Assembly (NCBI RefSeq): GCF_025398175.1
Contig: NZ_CP099734.1
Location: 62,001 to 126,000, forward strand
Direction of reading: 5' to 3'
Source of the DNA: Photobacterium sp. TY1-4
Lineage (GTDB): Bacteria; Pseudomonadota; Gammaproteobacteria; Enterobacterales; Vibrionaceae
DNA: 64,000 nt
Below are positions 8,479-18,905 of the stretch, piece after piece. The notes under the pieces are model-generated. The model did no database searches and was not told the origin of the DNA. It saw nothing but the letters and a program-made list of their open reading frames with translations. Both the position numbers and the translations under genes were made by a program. How positions within the stretch are numbered: position 1 is the first letter of the stretch; each line of letters starts with the position of its first letter.

Positions 8479-10521
8479 ATGTCGAACCCATTACTCACCA
8501 TGACGGATCTGCCTCCGTTTTCTCAGATCGAAGCGGCACATGTTAAACCGGCCATTGAGCAGGCGATTGCCGATTGCCGTGCCAAGGTTGAAGCGGTGCT
8601 GGCCAACGAGGCGCTGCCGAGCTGGGACACCATTTGCGCGCCGCTGGCCGAAACCGACGATCGCCTGAGCCGGATCTGGTCGCCGATTAGCCACCTGAAC
8701 GCGGTCAAAAACAGCGATCAGCTGCGCGAAGCATACGAGAGCTGCCTGCCGTTGCTGTCGGATTACGGCACCTGGGTCGGGCAACATAAAGGGCTCTATG
8801 AAGCGTATAAAGCGATCAAAGCCGATGCCGGGTTCAGCCAATTGAGCCAGGCCCAGCAGAAATCAGTGACCGATGCGCTGAAAGAGTTTGAACTGTCCGG
8901 GATTGGCCTGCCGGCGGCGGAGCAGCACCGCTATGGCGAGATCAGCAAGCGCTTGTCTGAGCTGTCGTCGACGTTCAGCAACAATGTGCTGGATGCCACT
9001 ATGGGCTGGACCAAGCTGGTGACGGATGAAGCTGAGCTGGCCGGCATGCCGGAGTCGGCGTTGCTCGCGGCGAAAGCTGCTGCCGAAGACAAAGATCTCG
9101 ACGGATACCTGCTGACGCTGGAGATCCCGTCTTACCTGCCGGTGATGACCTACTGCGAGAATCGCGCGTTGCGCCGGGAGATGTATGAAGCCTTTGCCAC
9201 TCGCGCTTCGGACCGCGGCCCGAATGCCGGCAAGTGGGACAACAGCGAAATTATTGCCGAGAAGCTCAAGCTGAGCCACGAGCTGGCACGCTTGCTGGGC
9301 TTCAATTGCTACAGTGAGAAGTCCCTGGCGACCAAGATGGCCGAGACACCGGATCAGGTGCTGGGATTCCTCAATGATCTGGCTGCCCGCGCCAAGCCGC
9401 AGGGTGAGCGGGAAGTGGCGGATCTGCGTGAGTACGCTGCGGCTGAATTCGGCGCGACTGATCTGGAACCGTGGGATCTGGGCTTTTATGCCGAGAAGCT
9501 CAAGCAGCACCGCTACAGCATTTCCGACGAGCAGCTGCGTCCGTATTTCCCGGAGCATAAGGTCGTGGCCGGACTGTTCGAAGTCCTCAAGCGGGTATTC
9601 GGCATGGACGTTCAGGAGCGGCAAGGCGTTGATACCTGGCATGAATCGGTGAAGTTTTTTGATATTTTCGACGCCAAAGGTGCCCTGCGCGGCAGCTTCT
9701 ATCTGGATCTGTACGCTCGTGATAACAAGCGTGGCGGGGCTTGGATGGACGAGTGTCTGGTGCGCCGAACCCGTATGGACGGCAGCCTGCAAGCTCCGGT
9801 GGCTTACCTGACCTGTAACTTCAACAAGCCGGTGGGCGGCAAGCCAGCGTTGTTTACCCACGATGAAGTCGTCACCCTGTTCCACGAAACCGGTCACGGT
9901 ATTCACCACATGCTGACTCAGGTCGATATCCCGGCGGTATCCGGCATTAACGGCGTGCCATGGGATGCGGTCGAGCTGCCAAGCCAGTTTCTGGAAAACT
10001 GGTGCTGGGAAGAAGAGGCGCTGTCGTTTATTTCCGGCCACTATGAAACCGGTGAGCCGCTGCCGAAAGCAATGCTGGAGAAAATGCTGGCGGCCAAGAA
10101 CTTCCATTCGGCCATGGGGATCCTGCGCCAGCTGGAATTCGGCCTGTTCGATTTCAGCCTTTACACCGATTACGATCCGGAAGTCGGCGCCCAGGTGCTG
10201 GAAACCCTTCGCAACGTGAAATCCCGGGTCTCCGTGGTTCAAGCGCCTGAATGGGGCCGTTTCCCGCACAGCTTCAGCCATATCTTTGCCGGTGGCTACA
10301 GCGCAGGTTACTACAGCTACCTGTGGGCGGAAGTGCTGTCCTCCGATGCCTACGCCCGCTTCGAGGAAGAAGGGATTTTCAACCCGCAAACCGGGGCTGA
10401 TTTCCTCGACTGCATCCTAGAGCGCGGCGGCAGCGAAGAGCCAATGGCGCTGTTTAAGCGCTTCCGGGGCCGGGAGCCGAAGATTGATGCACTGCTCCGT
10501 CATTCCGGCATCACCGGATAA
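8479..10521 (+). CDS. prlC: Oligopeptidase A (M3 family zinc metallopeptidase)
   Basis: The 680-residue cytoplasmic endopeptidase degrades peptides, including cleaved signal peptides. The zinc site HExxH is visible as LFHETGHGIHHML near residue 470, with the downstream glutamate region (ELPSQFLENWCWE) supplying the third ligand. Length equals E. coli PrlC (680). The ATG is preceded by TTAAGGATTAGCGC, an acceptable ribosome binding site. It is divergent from rlmJ. A very long antisense frame overlaps this gene but is a composition effect. Confidence 0.97.
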   Translation: MSNPLLTMTDLPPFSQIEAAHVKPAIEQAIADCRAKVEAVLANEALPSWDTICAPLAETDDRLSRIWSPISHLNAVKNSDQLREAYESCLPLLSDYGTWVGQHKGLYEAYKAIKADAGFSQLSQAQQKSVTDALKEFELSGIGLPAAEQHRYGEISKRLSELSSTFSNNVLDATMGWTKLVTDEAELAGMPESALLAAKAAAEDKDLDGYLLTLEIPSYLPVMTYCENRALRREMYEAFATRASDRGPNAGKWDNSEIIAEKLKLSHELARLLGFNCYSEKSLATKMAETPDQVLGFLNDLAARAKPQGEREVADLREYAAAEFGATDLEPWDLGFYAEKLKQHRYSISDEQLRPYFPEHKVVAGLFEVLKRVFGMDVQERQGVDTWHESVKFFDIFDAKGALRGSFYLDLYARDNKRGGAWMDECLVRRTRMDGSLQAPVAYLTCNFNKPVGGKPALFTHDEVVTLFHETGHGIHHMLTQVDIPAVSGINGVPWDAVELPSQFLENWCWEEEALSFISGHYETGEPLPKAMLEKMLAAKNFHSAMGILRQLEFGLFDFSLYTDYDPEVGAQVLETLRNVKSRVSVVQAPEWGRFPHSFSHIFAGGYSAGYYSYLWAEVLSSDAYARFEEEGIFNPQTGADFLDCILERGGSEEPMALFKRFRGREPKIDALLRHSGITG

Positions 10522-10541
10522 TTGACTGATTGGGCTGGTTA

Positions 10542-10617
10542 TTTCACCTCATTGCTGCATCGGACATGCTCATTGATAGTTATCAACTCCGCGTGTCCTT
10601 TTTGCTCTGAGGTGAAA
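10542..10617. repeat. Nested palindromic intergenic element, copy 1
   Basis: Outer arms TTTCACCTCA (10542-10551) and TGAGGTGAAA (10608-10617) are perfect complements. Inside them are GGACATGC (10562-10569) against GCGTGTCC (10591-10598, one G-T pair), and at the core TTGATA-GT-TATCAA. The result could be a long hairpin or cruciform. It follows the prlC stop. A degenerate second copy lies 30 bases downstream. It may be a REP-like family, or the folded 3' end of prlC mRNA. Confidence 0.65.
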
Positions 10618-10650
10618 TTCCTGCGCCGAATCAGCAATGATAATTTTGCA

Positions 10651-10722
10651 GGCGAAGGGCATGCTCATGGATGGTGATGAACGCCGCGTGCTGGCTTAGC
10701 TCTGGAACGAAATACCGGCGCT
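10651..10722. repeat. Nested palindromic intergenic element, degenerate copy 2
   Basis: This stretch aligns with copy 1 over its central part: GGCATGCTCATgGATgGT, then CGCCGCGTG, then TTAGCTCTGG and GAAATnCCnGCGC in the same order and at similar spacing. The inner palindrome is partly lost (GGATGGTGATGAA instead of TTGATAGTTATCAA). That indicates a decayed tandem copy of the same element. Confidence 0.5.
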
Positions 10723-10736
10723 GAACATCAGAAAAT

Positions 10737-10761
10737 AAAAAAGCACCCGATTGGGTGCTTT
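10737..10761 (-). terminator. Terminator of gppA (possibly bidirectional with prlC)
   Basis: Stem AAAGCACCC / GGGTGCTTT with loop GATT. T-rich runs lie on both sides depending on strand, so it could serve both converging genes. Confidence 0.85.
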
Positions 10762-10792
10762 CTTGTTTGGCGCTTTGTTGTTTTGGAGCCTG

Positions 10793-12280
10793 TTAGCTTT
10801 CGATCAGCGTCAGGGGCCAACCCATATCGGTTTGGCGGTTGGCTTCCTGTTGCAGCTCGGACCGGGTGAGCGGGTTGTCGGCCAGCCAGTGCGCCGGGAG
10901 GGTCAGGGTCAGTTGGTTGTCCTTGACCGTCAGGGTGGCGGGTGGCTGATTGCTGTCGTCGCGGCGGTGACACAGGATCACGGCCAGACGCAGCAAGCGC
11001 AACAGGCGGGTGGCCGTCTGGGCCGAGACCGCATGTTGCTCCGGCAGGCTGCTCAGCTGCTCGCGGAAGCGGCGCAGCAGTTCGGCAATCAGGTGTTTCT
11101 GGGCCCGGGTGAAGCCGGGCAGATCGAGATGATGGATCAGATAGGCGGCATGTTCGCCGCTTTGCTTGAACTCAATACAGGTGCCGATCTCATGCAGGGA
11201 GGTACAGGCATGGAGCAGACACTCGGCCTGCGGCTCCAGTTGCCAGTGCGGCTCACAGCTGGCCAGCAGGGCCATCGCCGTTTGGGTCACGGTCTCGGCA
11301 TGCTGGCTGTCGAGCTGGAAGCGGGCATGCAGGCTGTCCAGGGTTCGGGTCCGTACGTCATGATGACGCATCTGGCTCATCATTTCGTACACCATCCCTT
11401 CGCGCAGCGCACCCCCGGCCAGGGTCATCGACTCAATGCCCAGGGTTTCGAAGATCGCGATTAGAATCGACAGACCGCTCGGGAACACCAGGGCGCGCTC
11501 GAGGGTCAGTCCTTCAATATCCAGATCTTCAAGATGCTTGTATTGCATCGCCTGACGTTGCATGCGTTTGAGTTTGGGGAGGGTGATCAGTTCGTCCATC
11601 CCTTGTGCCAGCATGATTTCCTGCAAGGCCTGGACGGTGCCGCTGGCGCCGACACAGGTCTCCCAGCCCAGGGACTGGTAGTGCTCAATCATCGGCTCAA
11701 TCGCCAGCTTGGCTGCCTGAATTGCCGCCTCGAAGTTTTCCGTGTTGAGGCAACGATCCTTGAAATAGCGCTCAAGCCAGGTCACACAGCCGATTTTCAG
11801 GCTGGTCAGGGCACTGGCATCGAGCCCTTCGCCGATCACGACTTCAGTACTGGCCCCGCCGATATCGACCACCAGGCGCTTGCCGCCGCCACCGGAGGTG
11901 TGGGCAACGCCCTGGTAGATGATCCGGGCTTCTTCTTCGCCGGGAATGATGGCGATTGGGTGGCCCAGAATCGTTTGGGCTCTGGAAAGAAAGACATCGG
12001 CATTGACGGCGGTCCGCAGGGCTGCGGTACCGACAATCCGAATCCGCTCCGCCGGGATATCCTGCAGTCGTTCGGCAAACAGGCTCAGGCAGTCCCAGCC
12101 GCGTTGCATGGCATCATCGCTGAGCTCGTTATGTTCGTTCAGCCCGGCAGCCAGGCGCACTTTGCGCTTGATCTTTGCCAGGGTATGCACGCTGCCGGCG
12201 ACTTCCCGGACGATCCACATATGGAAACTGTTCGAGCCTAAGTCAATGGCGGCATACAGCGGGGAGACGGTTCTTTCCAT
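10793..12280 (-). CDS. gppA: Guanosine-5'-triphosphate,3'-diphosphate pyrophosphatase
   Basis: The 495-residue protein belongs to the Ppx/GppA phosphatase family and converts pppGpp to ppGpp in the stringent response. Two sugar-kinase-like phosphate-binding motifs are visible: [16 protein letters not shown] at the N-terminus and [16 protein letters not shown] near residue 147. The C-terminal half is an HD-like helical domain. The start lies 8 bases after the rhlB stop, so the two genes form an rhlB-gppA operon as in E. coli and Vibrio. That synteny favours GppA over exopolyphosphatase Ppx. Confidence 0.93.
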   Translation of the reverse strand: MERTVSPLYAAIDLGSNSFHMWIVREVAGSVHTLAKIKRKVRLAAGLNEHNELSDDAMQRGWDCLSLFAERLQDIPAERIRIVGTAALRTAVNADVFLSRAQTILGHPIAIIPGEEEARIIYQGVAHTSGGGGKRLVVDIGGASTEVVIGEGLDASALTSLKIGCVTWLERYFKDRCLNTENFEAAIQAAKLAIEPMIEHYQSLGWETCVGASGTVQALQEIMLAQGMDELITLPKLKRMQRQAMQYKHLEDLDIEGLTLERALVFPSGLSILIAIFETLGIESMTLAGGALREGMVYEMMSQMRHHDVRTRTLDSLHARFQLDSQHAETVTQTAMALLASCEPHWQLEPQAECLLHACTSLHEIGTCIEFKQSGEHAAYLIHHLDLPGFTRAQKHLIAELLRRFREQLSSLPEQHAVSAQTATRLLRLLRLAVILCHRRDDSNQPPATLTVKDNQLTLTLPAHWLADNPLTRSELQQEANRQTDMGWPLTLIES

Positions 12281-12288
12281 AGCTTATC

Positions 12289-13596
12289 TTATTGTTGTTT
12301 CTGTGGTGGGCGACGGCGGCTACGCTGACGCGATTGCCCCTGACCTTTGCGCTGCGACGAGCCACTGCGGCGGTTGCCACCCTGGCGCGGTGCGCGTGGG
12401 ATGCTGACTGGTGCCGGCAGGTCGGTCAGGAGCGCTTCACTGTCGTACTTGGACTGCGGGATCGTATGTTCAATGTATTGCTCGATAGCCGGCAGGTTAA
12501 TGGCATATTCTTCACAGGCAAAGCTGATGGAATGGCCGCTGGCCCCGGCACGTCCGGTCCGGCCGATACGGTGCACGTAATCTTCGGCATCGTCAGGCAG
12601 GTCGTAGTTAAAGACATGCGTTACCTGCGGAATATGCAGGCCGCGGGCAGCCACGTCGGTCGCCACCAGAATATCGACTTCGCCCTGGGTGAACTGCTCC
12701 AGGATCCGCACGCGTTTTTTCTGCGGGACGTCACCGGTCAGCAAACCTACGCGATGTTGGTCGGCGGCCAGGTGGGCCCAGATATCTTCACAGCGGTGTT
12801 TGGTATTGGCAAAGACGATCGCGCGATCCGGCCATTCTTCTTCGAGCAGGGTTTGCAGCAGGCGCATTTTTTCCTGGTTCGACGGGTAGAACAGCTCTTC
12901 TTTGATCCGGTGGCCGGTTTTCTGCTCCGGTTCGACCACAACGCTTTCCGGGTTGTTCATGTGTTCGAATGCCAGTTCTTTCACCCGGTAGGACAGGGTG
13001 GCAGAGAACAGCATGTTCATGCGTGCTTTCGGTGCCGGCATACGACGGAACAGGAAGCGAATGTCTTTAATAAAGCCCAGATCGAACATGCGATCGGCTT
13101 CGTCCAGTACCACGACCTGAATCGAGCGCAGGTCAATGACGCGTTGCTTATAAAAGTCGATGATCCGGCCGCAGGTGCCGATCAGAATATCGACGCCGTC
13201 TTCCAGGGTCTTCTGTTGCTTTTCATAGGCTTCGCCGCCATAGGCCAGGCCGGCTTTGAGGCCGGTACTGTCGAGCAGCGGTTGGGCATCATTGAAAATC
13301 TGAATGGCCAGCTCGCGTGTAGGTGCCATAATGATGGCACGGGGGTGATTTGGCTTACGGTCCTCCGGTGCCGGATTCAGCAGCAATTGGTTGAAAGTCG
13401 CCGTCAGGAACGCCAGGGTCTTTCCGGTCCCTGTCTGCGCCTGACCAGCAATGTCTCGGCCGGTGAGCACTACCGGCAATGCCAGCGCCTGGATCGGCGT
13501 ACAATGATGGAACCCTTTGGCTTCCAGTCCTTGTAATACCAGGGGGTGTAATCCCAGGTCGGCAAATTTCTGCTCTGTGATGTGAGTCGTCTTCAT
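12289..13596 (-). CDS. rhlB: ATP-dependent RNA helicase RhlB
   Basis: The 435-residue DEAD-box helicase is the RNA-unwinding partner of RNase E in the degradosome. Motifs in order are the Q motif ([11 protein letters not shown]), motif I (AQTGTGKT), motif II ([13 protein letters not shown]), motif III (SAT) and motif VI (HRIGRTGR). The last 35 or so residues are rich in Arg, Gln and Gly, the basic tail that contacts RNA and RNase E. It is transcribed leftward with gppA and diverges from trxA, exactly the E. coli gppA-rhlB/trxA-rho arrangement. Confidence 0.97.
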   Translation of the reverse strand: MKTTHITEQKFADLGLHPLVLQGLEAKGFHHCTPIQALALPVVLTGRDIAGQAQTGTGKTLAFLTATFNQLLLNPAPEDRKPNHPRAIIMAPTRELAIQIFNDAQPLLDSTGLKAGLAYGGEAYEKQQKTLEDGVDILIGTCGRIIDFYKQRVIDLRSIQVVVLDEADRMFDLGFIKDIRFLFRRMPAPKARMNMLFSATLSYRVKELAFEHMNNPESVVVEPEQKTGHRIKEELFYPSNQEKMRLLQTLLEEEWPDRAIVFANTKHRCEDIWAHLAADQHRVGLLTGDVPQKKRVRILEQFTQGEVDILVATDVAARGLHIPQVTHVFNYDLPDDAEDYVHRIGRTGRAGASGHSISFACEEYAINLPAIEQYIEHTIPQSKYDSEALLTDLPAPVSIPRAPRQGGNRRSGSSQRKGQGQSRQRSRRRPPQKQQ

Positions 13597-13709
13597 TCGT
13601 ATAGAATATCAGCTTAGGGTTGCAATACGAAACGGATTCCATTCAAATAGAGCATCGATTTGCTGGTTAAAATCAAATCAGCCAACAAAATCAACCATTG
13701 GAGTGGAAG

Positions 13710-14036
13710 ATGAGCGACAAGATTGTGCAGCTGACAGACGCAAGTTTTGAAAGCGATGTAATTAATGCTGCGGGCCCTGTTTTAGTCGATTTCTGGGCTG
13801 AATGGTGCGGGCCTTGTAAAATGATTGCCCCGATTCTTGACGAAATTGCGGATGAGTACGAAGGTAAGCTGACGATCGGCAAACTGAATATCGACCAAAA
13901 TGCAGGCACTCCGCCGAAGTTTGGGATTCGCGGTATTCCGACGCTGCTGTTGTTCAAAGACGGTGGTGTGGCTGCGACTAAAGTCGGTGCCCTGTCCAAA
14001 ACTCAACTGAAAGAGTTCCTGGACGCGAACCTGTAA
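13710..14036 (+). CDS. trxA: Thioredoxin 1
   Basis: A 108-residue cytoplasmic disulfide reductase with the active site AEWCGPCKM and the cis-proline loop ([10 protein letters not shown]). The ATG at 13710 is chosen over an in-frame TTG at 13698 because TTGGAGTGGAAG forms a ribosome binding site just upstream and the product then matches the usual 108-109 residues. It is divergent from rhlB and followed by a strong terminator and rho. Confidence 0.97.
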   Translation: MSDKIVQLTDASFESDVINAAGPVLVDFWAEWCGPCKMIAPILDEIADEYEGKLTIGKLNIDQNAGTPPKFGIRGIPTLLLFKDGGVAATKVGALSKTQLKEFLDANL

Positions 14037-14048
14037 GCCGCTTTCAGT

Positions 14049-14081
14049 AAACCATGCACAATTTCTCGTTGTGCATGGTTT
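14049..14081 (+). terminator. Terminator after trxA
   Basis: A perfect 13-bp stem (AAACCATGCACAA and complement) with a 7-base loop, ending in TTT. It separates trxA from the rho leader. Confidence 0.85.
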
Positions 14082-14231
14082 GACTTCCGACTATGCTAGA
14101 CGGACAGCATCTTTAGTGCTAACTTATTGCACGTTAATTGTATATTTGTTCATTCCTTGACCAGCCCCATTGGTCGACTCTATCTCAACTAACATAGAAC
14201 CCCGATTTTGACTGACAAGAAACCCACCACT

Positions 14232-15497
14232 ATGAATCTAACAGAACTGAAAAACCAACCTATTTCCAAGTTGGTTGCGCTTGGAGAAAGCTTAGGACTC
14301 GAGAACCTGGCGCGTTTGAGAAAACAAGACATTATCTTCGCAATTCTCAAGCAGCATGCAAAAAGTGGTGAGGACATTTTTGGCGATGGTGTTCTGGAAA
14401 TCCTTCAAGATGGCTTCGGCTTCCTCCGCTCAGCAGACAGTTCTTATCTTGCCGGTCCCGACGACATCTACGTTTCTCCTAGCCAAATCCGCCGCTTTAA
14501 CCTTCGCACTGGTGACACCATTTCCGGCAAGATCCGTCCGCCGAAAGATGGCGAGCGTTACTTCGCGCTGTTGAAAGTGAACGAGGTGAACTACGACAAG
14601 CCGGACAACGCGCGTAACAAGATCCTGTTTGAAAACCTGACCCCGCTGCATGCGAACGAGCGTATGCGGATGGAACGCGGCAACGGTTCGACAGAAGATA
14701 TTACCGCGCGTGTGCTGGATCTGGCATCGCCAATCGGTAAAGGTCAGCGTGGTCTGATCGTGGCGCCACCGAAAGCGGGTAAAACCATGCTGCTGCAAAA
14801 CATTGCACAAAGCATTGCTTACAACCACCCGGAATGTGAGCTGATGGTTCTGCTGATTGACGAACGTCCGGAAGAAGTGACCGAGATGCAGCGTCTGGTG
14901 AAAGGGGAAGTGGTCGCGTCGACGTTCGATGAGCCGGCCTCTCGTCACGTTCAGGTCGCAGAGATGGTGATCGAAAAAGCCAAGCGTCTGGTTGAGCATA
15001 AGAAAGATGTGGTGATCCTGCTGGACTCCATCACGCGTCTGGCCCGTGCCTACAACACCGTGGTGCCGTCTTCCGGCAAAGTCCTGACCGGTGGTGTGGA
15101 TGCCAACGCCCTGCATCGTCCGAAGCGTTTCTTCGGTGCGGCCCGTAATGTCGAAGAAGGCGGTAGCCTGACCATTATTGCCACCGCGCTGGTGGATACC
15201 GGCTCGAAGATGGACGAAGTGATCTACGAAGAGTTCAAGGGTACCGGTAACATGGAACTGCACCTGTCGCGTAAGATTGCAGAAAAACGCGTCTTCCCTG
15301 CGATTGACTTCAACCGCTCAGGCACCCGCCGCGAAGAGCTGCTGGCGAAAGCTGATGAGCTGCAGAAAATGTGGATCCTGCGCAAGATTGTTCACCCGAT
15401 GAGTGAAACAGATAGCATGGAATTCCTGATCGATAAGCTGTCGATGACCAAGACCAACGATGAGTTCTTCGATGCGATGCGTCGCCAGAAGTCTTAA
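14232..15497 (+). CDS. rho: Transcription termination factor Rho
   Basis: A 421-residue hexameric RNA helicase. The start ATG at 14232 gives the canonical [15 protein letters not shown]; an upstream in-frame TTG at 14208 would add eight non-conserved residues. The N-terminal RNA-binding domain contains [22 protein letters not shown], followed by the P-loop region [12 protein letters not shown] and the Walker B region [16 protein letters not shown]. The ATPase half includes GGVDANAL and the arginine-finger region. In E. coli rho is autoregulated through its leader; the roughly 150-base leader at 14082-14231 here may play the same part. Confidence 0.98.
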   Translation: MNLTELKNQPISKLVALGESLGLENLARLRKQDIIFAILKQHAKSGEDIFGDGVLEILQDGFGFLRSADSSYLAGPDDIYVSPSQIRRFNLRTGDTISGKIRPPKDGERYFALLKVNEVNYDKPDNARNKILFENLTPLHANERMRMERGNGSTEDITARVLDLASPIGKGQRGLIVAPPKAGKTMLLQNIAQSIAYNHPECELMVLLIDERPEEVTEMQRLVKGEVVASTFDEPASRHVQVAEMVIEKAKRLVEHKKDVVILLDSITRLARAYNTVVPSSGKVLTGGVDANALHRPKRFFGAARNVEEGGSLTIIATALVDTGSKMDEVIYEEFKGTGNMELHLSRKIAEKRVFPAIDFNRSGTRREELLAKADELQKMWILRKIVHPMSETDSMEFLIDKLSMTKTNDEFFDAMRRQKS

Positions 15498-15524
15498 TTT
15501 CGTCGGCTGACTCACAGTTTATTT

Positions 15525-15551
15525 AAACGCCACCTTGTGTGGCGTTTTTTA
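15525..15551 (+). terminator. Terminator of rho
   Basis: Stem AAACGCCAC / GTGGCGTTT with a 5-base loop followed directly by TTTTATTA. Confidence 0.9.
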
Positions 15552-15757
15552 TTATCGGCGCTTGTCGCATAATCGGCGGAGTCGTCTGGCTGTGTCGGCG
15601 CAGTCACGGAAAGCGGTTGTGAGGGTTATACTGTCATCCTTTCGACACACAGCGACACTATACTGCGCGTACCCGCAAGGAATGCCCGCGCGCTGCCAGG
15701 ATGGCGGTTGACCGGGGGCGGGACGGATGATGTTTTATTCACCATAAGGAGGTGGTG

Positions 15758-16762
15758 ATGATGATGCGACAAACATGGGGTCTCATGTTGCTGTTGTTCG
15801 CAGGCAGTTTGCACCCGGCGGTTGCCGCCCAGGAAGTATCCCAGCAGCAACTGGCACAAGTGGCGGCCTCGGCCCGGGTTCAGGATCGGGTGACAGCACT
15901 GACCAAGCTCTACAATCGCAGCGATTTCCGGGCGCTGGAATTTAACCTCTCCCAGCTGCCGCGTCTGCAGCAGGAAGCGGTTCGCGCCCAGCTGGTGGCC
16001 CATGCAATGGCCCACGGGGCGCTGGATCAGGCCAAAGCGGATTGGCTCCAGGTACAGGCCGAACGCAAGCAGGCCTTTACGGTGGTGGAGCAGGGTGACG
16101 GCTACCAAATTACCCAGTCCGCGTTTCATTATCCGGCTCAGGCCCGTAGCCTGGTGCGGCAATGGCAGGAAACCCAGCTCGGGCAGCAGATGGTGGCCCA
16201 GGCCGAAGCCGGCGAGCTGGTGCTGTCACGCTGGCTGGCCGGGGATCTCCATACCCAGCAAACCCGCCGGGATCTCTTTTTGCAACGCCTGCCGCAACTC
16301 TCTGCGTCGGCGGTTGCCAATCTGGTGGCCCAGTTTGCTTCTGATAGCCAGCTGATGTGGCTGCCGGATAACGGGGTGATCGCGCATCTGGCTGCGGTAT
16401 CCGGTGATCCGGCTATGTATCATCTGCTCTGGCGGCGGCGCACGGATCGCTACAGCCAGGCTGAGCTGAACCGGCTGGCGAGCCAGGCGCCGGAACCAAC
16501 GGCCGTGACCCAGCTGATGGCGGCCACGATGAACCCTTCCCTCAAACCGCAGGCCTATAAGGCCCTGATCACGTTGAAGCCGTTACCGGCGGAGGCTCGC
16601 GCTTTCCTGTCCCAGAAACTGGATGAAGTTGATGACGGCCATCTGGTGGCTTCGGAGCTGGCCCGCCATGGGTATCGTCAATGGCTGGCCCAGTTGGCTT
16701 CCGATAGCCGGAATCCGTTGCGCAAAAAGCACTTACAAGCAGCCCTGGCCCTTGAACCCTGA
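15758..16762 (+). CDS. Secreted helical protein of unknown function
   Basis: About 334 residues. AAGGAGG at 15746-15752 sets the start at one of three adjacent ATGs (15758, 15761 or 15764). A clear signal peptide ([20 protein letters not shown]) predicts export to the periplasm. The mature part is rich in Ala, Leu and Gln and looks like a chain of short helices with repeated LARLQ/LVAQ-type segments, as in HEAT- or TPR-like solenoids, but no definite repeat register was established. No enzyme motif is visible. It stands alone between rho and ubiD. Function is unknown. Confidence 0.8.
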   Translation: MMMRQTWGLMLLLFAGSLHPAVAAQEVSQQQLAQVAASARVQDRVTALTKLYNRSDFRALEFNLSQLPRLQQEAVRAQLVAHAMAHGALDQAKADWLQVQAERKQAFTVVEQGDGYQITQSAFHYPAQARSLVRQWQETQLGQQMVAQAEAGELVLSRWLAGDLHTQQTRRDLFLQRLPQLSASAVANLVAQFASDSQLMWLPDNGVIAHLAAVSGDPAMYHLLWRRRTDRYSQAELNRLASQAPEPTAVTQLMAATMNPSLKPQAYKALITLKPLPAEARAFLSQKLDEVDDGHLVASELARHGYRQWLAQLASDSRNPLRKKHLQAALALEP

Positions 16763-16896
16763 GTCTTGGGGTTGATTTTCCCAGTGTGCTCAGGTTAACA
16801 ACTCGTTATAATGACGCCCAATTTATTGCAGATCCCGGCCCGTGGCGATACGGTGCCGGGGTTTGGCGCGCTGAAGATAACGAGAATCACGAGCCT

Positions 16897-18759
16897 ATGA
16901 AATTCAAGGATCTGCGAGATTTTATCCACTTTCTGGAGCAGGCAGGGGAACTGAAGCGAATCACCCACCCGGTCGATCCGGATCAGGAAATGACCGAAAT
17001 CTGTGACCGCACCCTGCGTGCCGGTGGCCCGGCGCTGCTGTTTGAAAACCCGATCGGCTACGACATGCCGGTGTTGGCCAACCTGTTCGGCACCCCGAAA
17101 CGGGTGGCGCTTGGCATGGGCCGCGAGGACGTGCTGGAGTTGCGTGAAGTCGGCAAGTTGCTGGCGTATCTCAAAGAGCCGGAGCCGCCGCGTGGTTTTC
17201 GCGATGCCATCGACAAGCTGCCGGTGTTCAAGCAAGTACTGAACATGCCGGCCAAGCGGCTGCGCAAGGCGCCGTGCCAGGAGATTGTCTGGCAAGGTGA
17301 CGCAGTTGATCTGGATAAAGTGCCGGTGATGAGTTGTTGGCCCGGTGATGTGGCCCCACTGCTGACCTGGGGCCTCACCGTGACCCGAGGTCCGAACAAG
17401 AAACGCCAGAACCTGGGCATTTACCGTCAGCAGAAGCTGGGGAAAAACAAGGTGATCATGCGCTGGCTGGCCCACCGGGGCGGCGCGCTGGATTTGCGCG
17501 ACTGGATGGAAACCCATCCGGGCAAGCCGTTTCCGGTCTCGGTCGCTTTTGGCGCCGATCCGGCGACGATTCTCGGGGCGGTGACGCCGGTGCCCGATAC
17601 CCTGTCTGAGTATGCTTTCGCCGGGTTGCTGCGCGGCAGCAAAACCGAGGTGGTCAAGAGCATCAGTAACGATCTGGATGTACCGGCCAGCGCCGAAATG
17701 GTCCTGGAAGGTTACATCGACCCGAATGAGTTTGCCGATGAGGGGCCGTATGGCGACCATACCGGCTACTACAATGAGGTCGAACGCCACCATGTGTTCA
17801 CCATTACCCATATCACGATGCGCAAGGATCCGATCTACCACAGTACCTACACCGGTCGTCCGCCGGATGAGCCTGCGGTGCTGGGCGTGGCGCTCAATGA
17901 GGTGTTTGTCCCGATCTTGAGCAAGCAGTTCCCGGAGATTGTTGACTTCTACCTGCCGCCGGAAGGCTGTTCGTACCGGATGGCCGTGGTGACCATGAAG
18001 AAGCAGTATCCTGGCCATGCCAAGCGGGTCATGATGGGCGTGTGGTCGTTCCTGCGCCAGTTCATGTACACCAAGTTCGTGATTGTGTGTGACGAAGACG
18101 TCAATGCGCGAGACTGGAACAGTGTGGTTCAGGCGATGAGCACCCACATGGCGCCGGCGCGTGATACGCTGATGATCGACAGCACGCCGATAGATTCGCT
18201 CGACTTTGCCTCCCCTGTGGTAGGGCTGGGGTCGAAAATGGGGCTGGATGCCACCCGGAAATGGGAGGCTGAAACAGCGCTCACGCCCACTGCTGACCGG
18301 TCGGCGCTCCAGGATGCCGCCGCGTTCGACGGCGAGGCGATCACCCGGGCCATTCAGGCGCAGTTTCCGGAGGCGGTGGATTGTTACTTGCCGCCGGCGG
18401 CCGCGGGCGGCATGGTGATGGTCAGCATGAAGAAGACGGCGGCGGATCATGCCCGCCGCTTGATTGACGGACTCTGGTCGGTGCTGACGCCGCAGCTCGG
18501 CACTCCGTTCCTGATCCTCTGCGATGAGGATGTCAATGTCCGGGACTGGCATGATGTGATCTGGGCGGTGACCACACGGATGGATCCGAGCCGGGATACC
18601 CACATGGGCGAGTCCGATCTGGGGTCGCGCATGGCGCTGGACGCCACCAATAAATGGCCGGATGAGGTGCAGCGCGAATGGGGTACCCCGATCGCCAAAG
18701 CACCGGCAGTTGTGGCCAAGGTCGATGCGATCTGGGAGACGCTCGGTATCCTGCGTTAA
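16897..18759 (+). CDS. ubiD: 4-hydroxy-3-polyprenylbenzoate decarboxylase UbiD with duplicated C-terminal module
   Basis: UbiD removes the ring carboxyl in ubiquinone synthesis using the prenylated flavin made by UbiX. The start at 16897 gives the family N-terminus [15 protein letters not shown]. The prFMN/metal-binding region is recognisable ([23 protein letters not shown] split over residues 170-195, and [11 protein letters not shown] near 283). The protein is 620 residues, against 497 in E. coli. The excess comes from a second copy of the C-terminal module: residues about 345-457 and 489-600 both run FPE-x2-D-x-YLPP, VxMKK, a hydrophobic strand, CDEDVNxRDW, and a DATxKW ending. Confidence 0.95.
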   Translation: MKFKDLRDFIHFLEQAGELKRITHPVDPDQEMTEICDRTLRAGGPALLFENPIGYDMPVLANLFGTPKRVALGMGREDVLELREVGKLLAYLKEPEPPRGFRDAIDKLPVFKQVLNMPAKRLRKAPCQEIVWQGDAVDLDKVPVMSCWPGDVAPLLTWGLTVTRGPNKKRQNLGIYRQQKLGKNKVIMRWLAHRGGALDLRDWMETHPGKPFPVSVAFGADPATILGAVTPVPDTLSEYAFAGLLRGSKTEVVKSISNDLDVPASAEMVLEGYIDPNEFADEGPYGDHTGYYNEVERHHVFTITHITMRKDPIYHSTYTGRPPDEPAVLGVALNEVFVPILSKQFPEIVDFYLPPEGCSYRMAVVTMKKQYPGHAKRVMMGVWSFLRQFMYTKFVIVCDEDVNARDWNSVVQAMSTHMAPARDTLMIDSTPIDSLDFASPVVGLGSKMGLDATRKWEAETALTPTADRSALQDAAAFDGEAITRAIQAQFPEAVDCYLPPAAAGGMVMVSMKKTAADHARRLIDGLWSVLTPQLGTPFLILCDEDVNVRDWHDVIWAVTTRMDPSRDTHMGESDLGSRMALDATNKWPDEVQREWGTPIAKAPAVVAKVDAIWETLGILR

Positions 18760-18820
18760 GCGGCGGGCCTGCGACACCGATTGCCAGTACGCTGAAAGCA
18801 AGAGTGATCGACAGCTCGAT

Positions 18821-18868
18821 CAACAATCAGCAAGATCAACAACCAGCAAGATCAACAACCAGCAAGAT
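18821..18868. repeat. Three 16-bp tandem repeats
   Basis: Unit CAACAACCAGCAAGAT is repeated three times (18821-18836 with one C-to-T change, 18837-18852, 18853-18868) and is followed by a partial fourth start (CAACC). It lies between ubiD and the ferredoxin gene, within the presumed ferredoxin leader. Unit number could vary between strains. Confidence 0.9.
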
Positions 18869-18879
18869 CAACCGAAAGC

Positions 18880-18899
18880 GGCCGGCAGTGATGCCGGCC
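18880..18899 (+). other. GC-rich hairpin before the ferredoxin gene
   Basis: A perfect 7-bp stem GGCCGGC / GCCGGCC with loop AGTGAT ends six bases before the first possible ferredoxin start. There is no T-run, so it is not a simple terminator. It would occlude the ribosome binding region and may limit translation. Confidence 0.55.
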
Positions 18900-18905
18900 A
18901 GATGA

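Noticed and set aside
8863..10389. A 508-codon frame antisense to prlC
   Set aside because: Shadow of a strongly conserved peptidase gene; no start signal or domain.
16795..18801. A 668-codon open frame antisense to ubiD
   Set aside because: It mirrors ubiD codon for codon in a GC-rich gene, lacks a ribosome binding site and has no recognisable domain; ubiD has clear family motifs.
18821..18868. The 16-bp repeats as a CRISPR array
   Set aside because: Units are directly adjacent without unique spacers and there are no cas genes.
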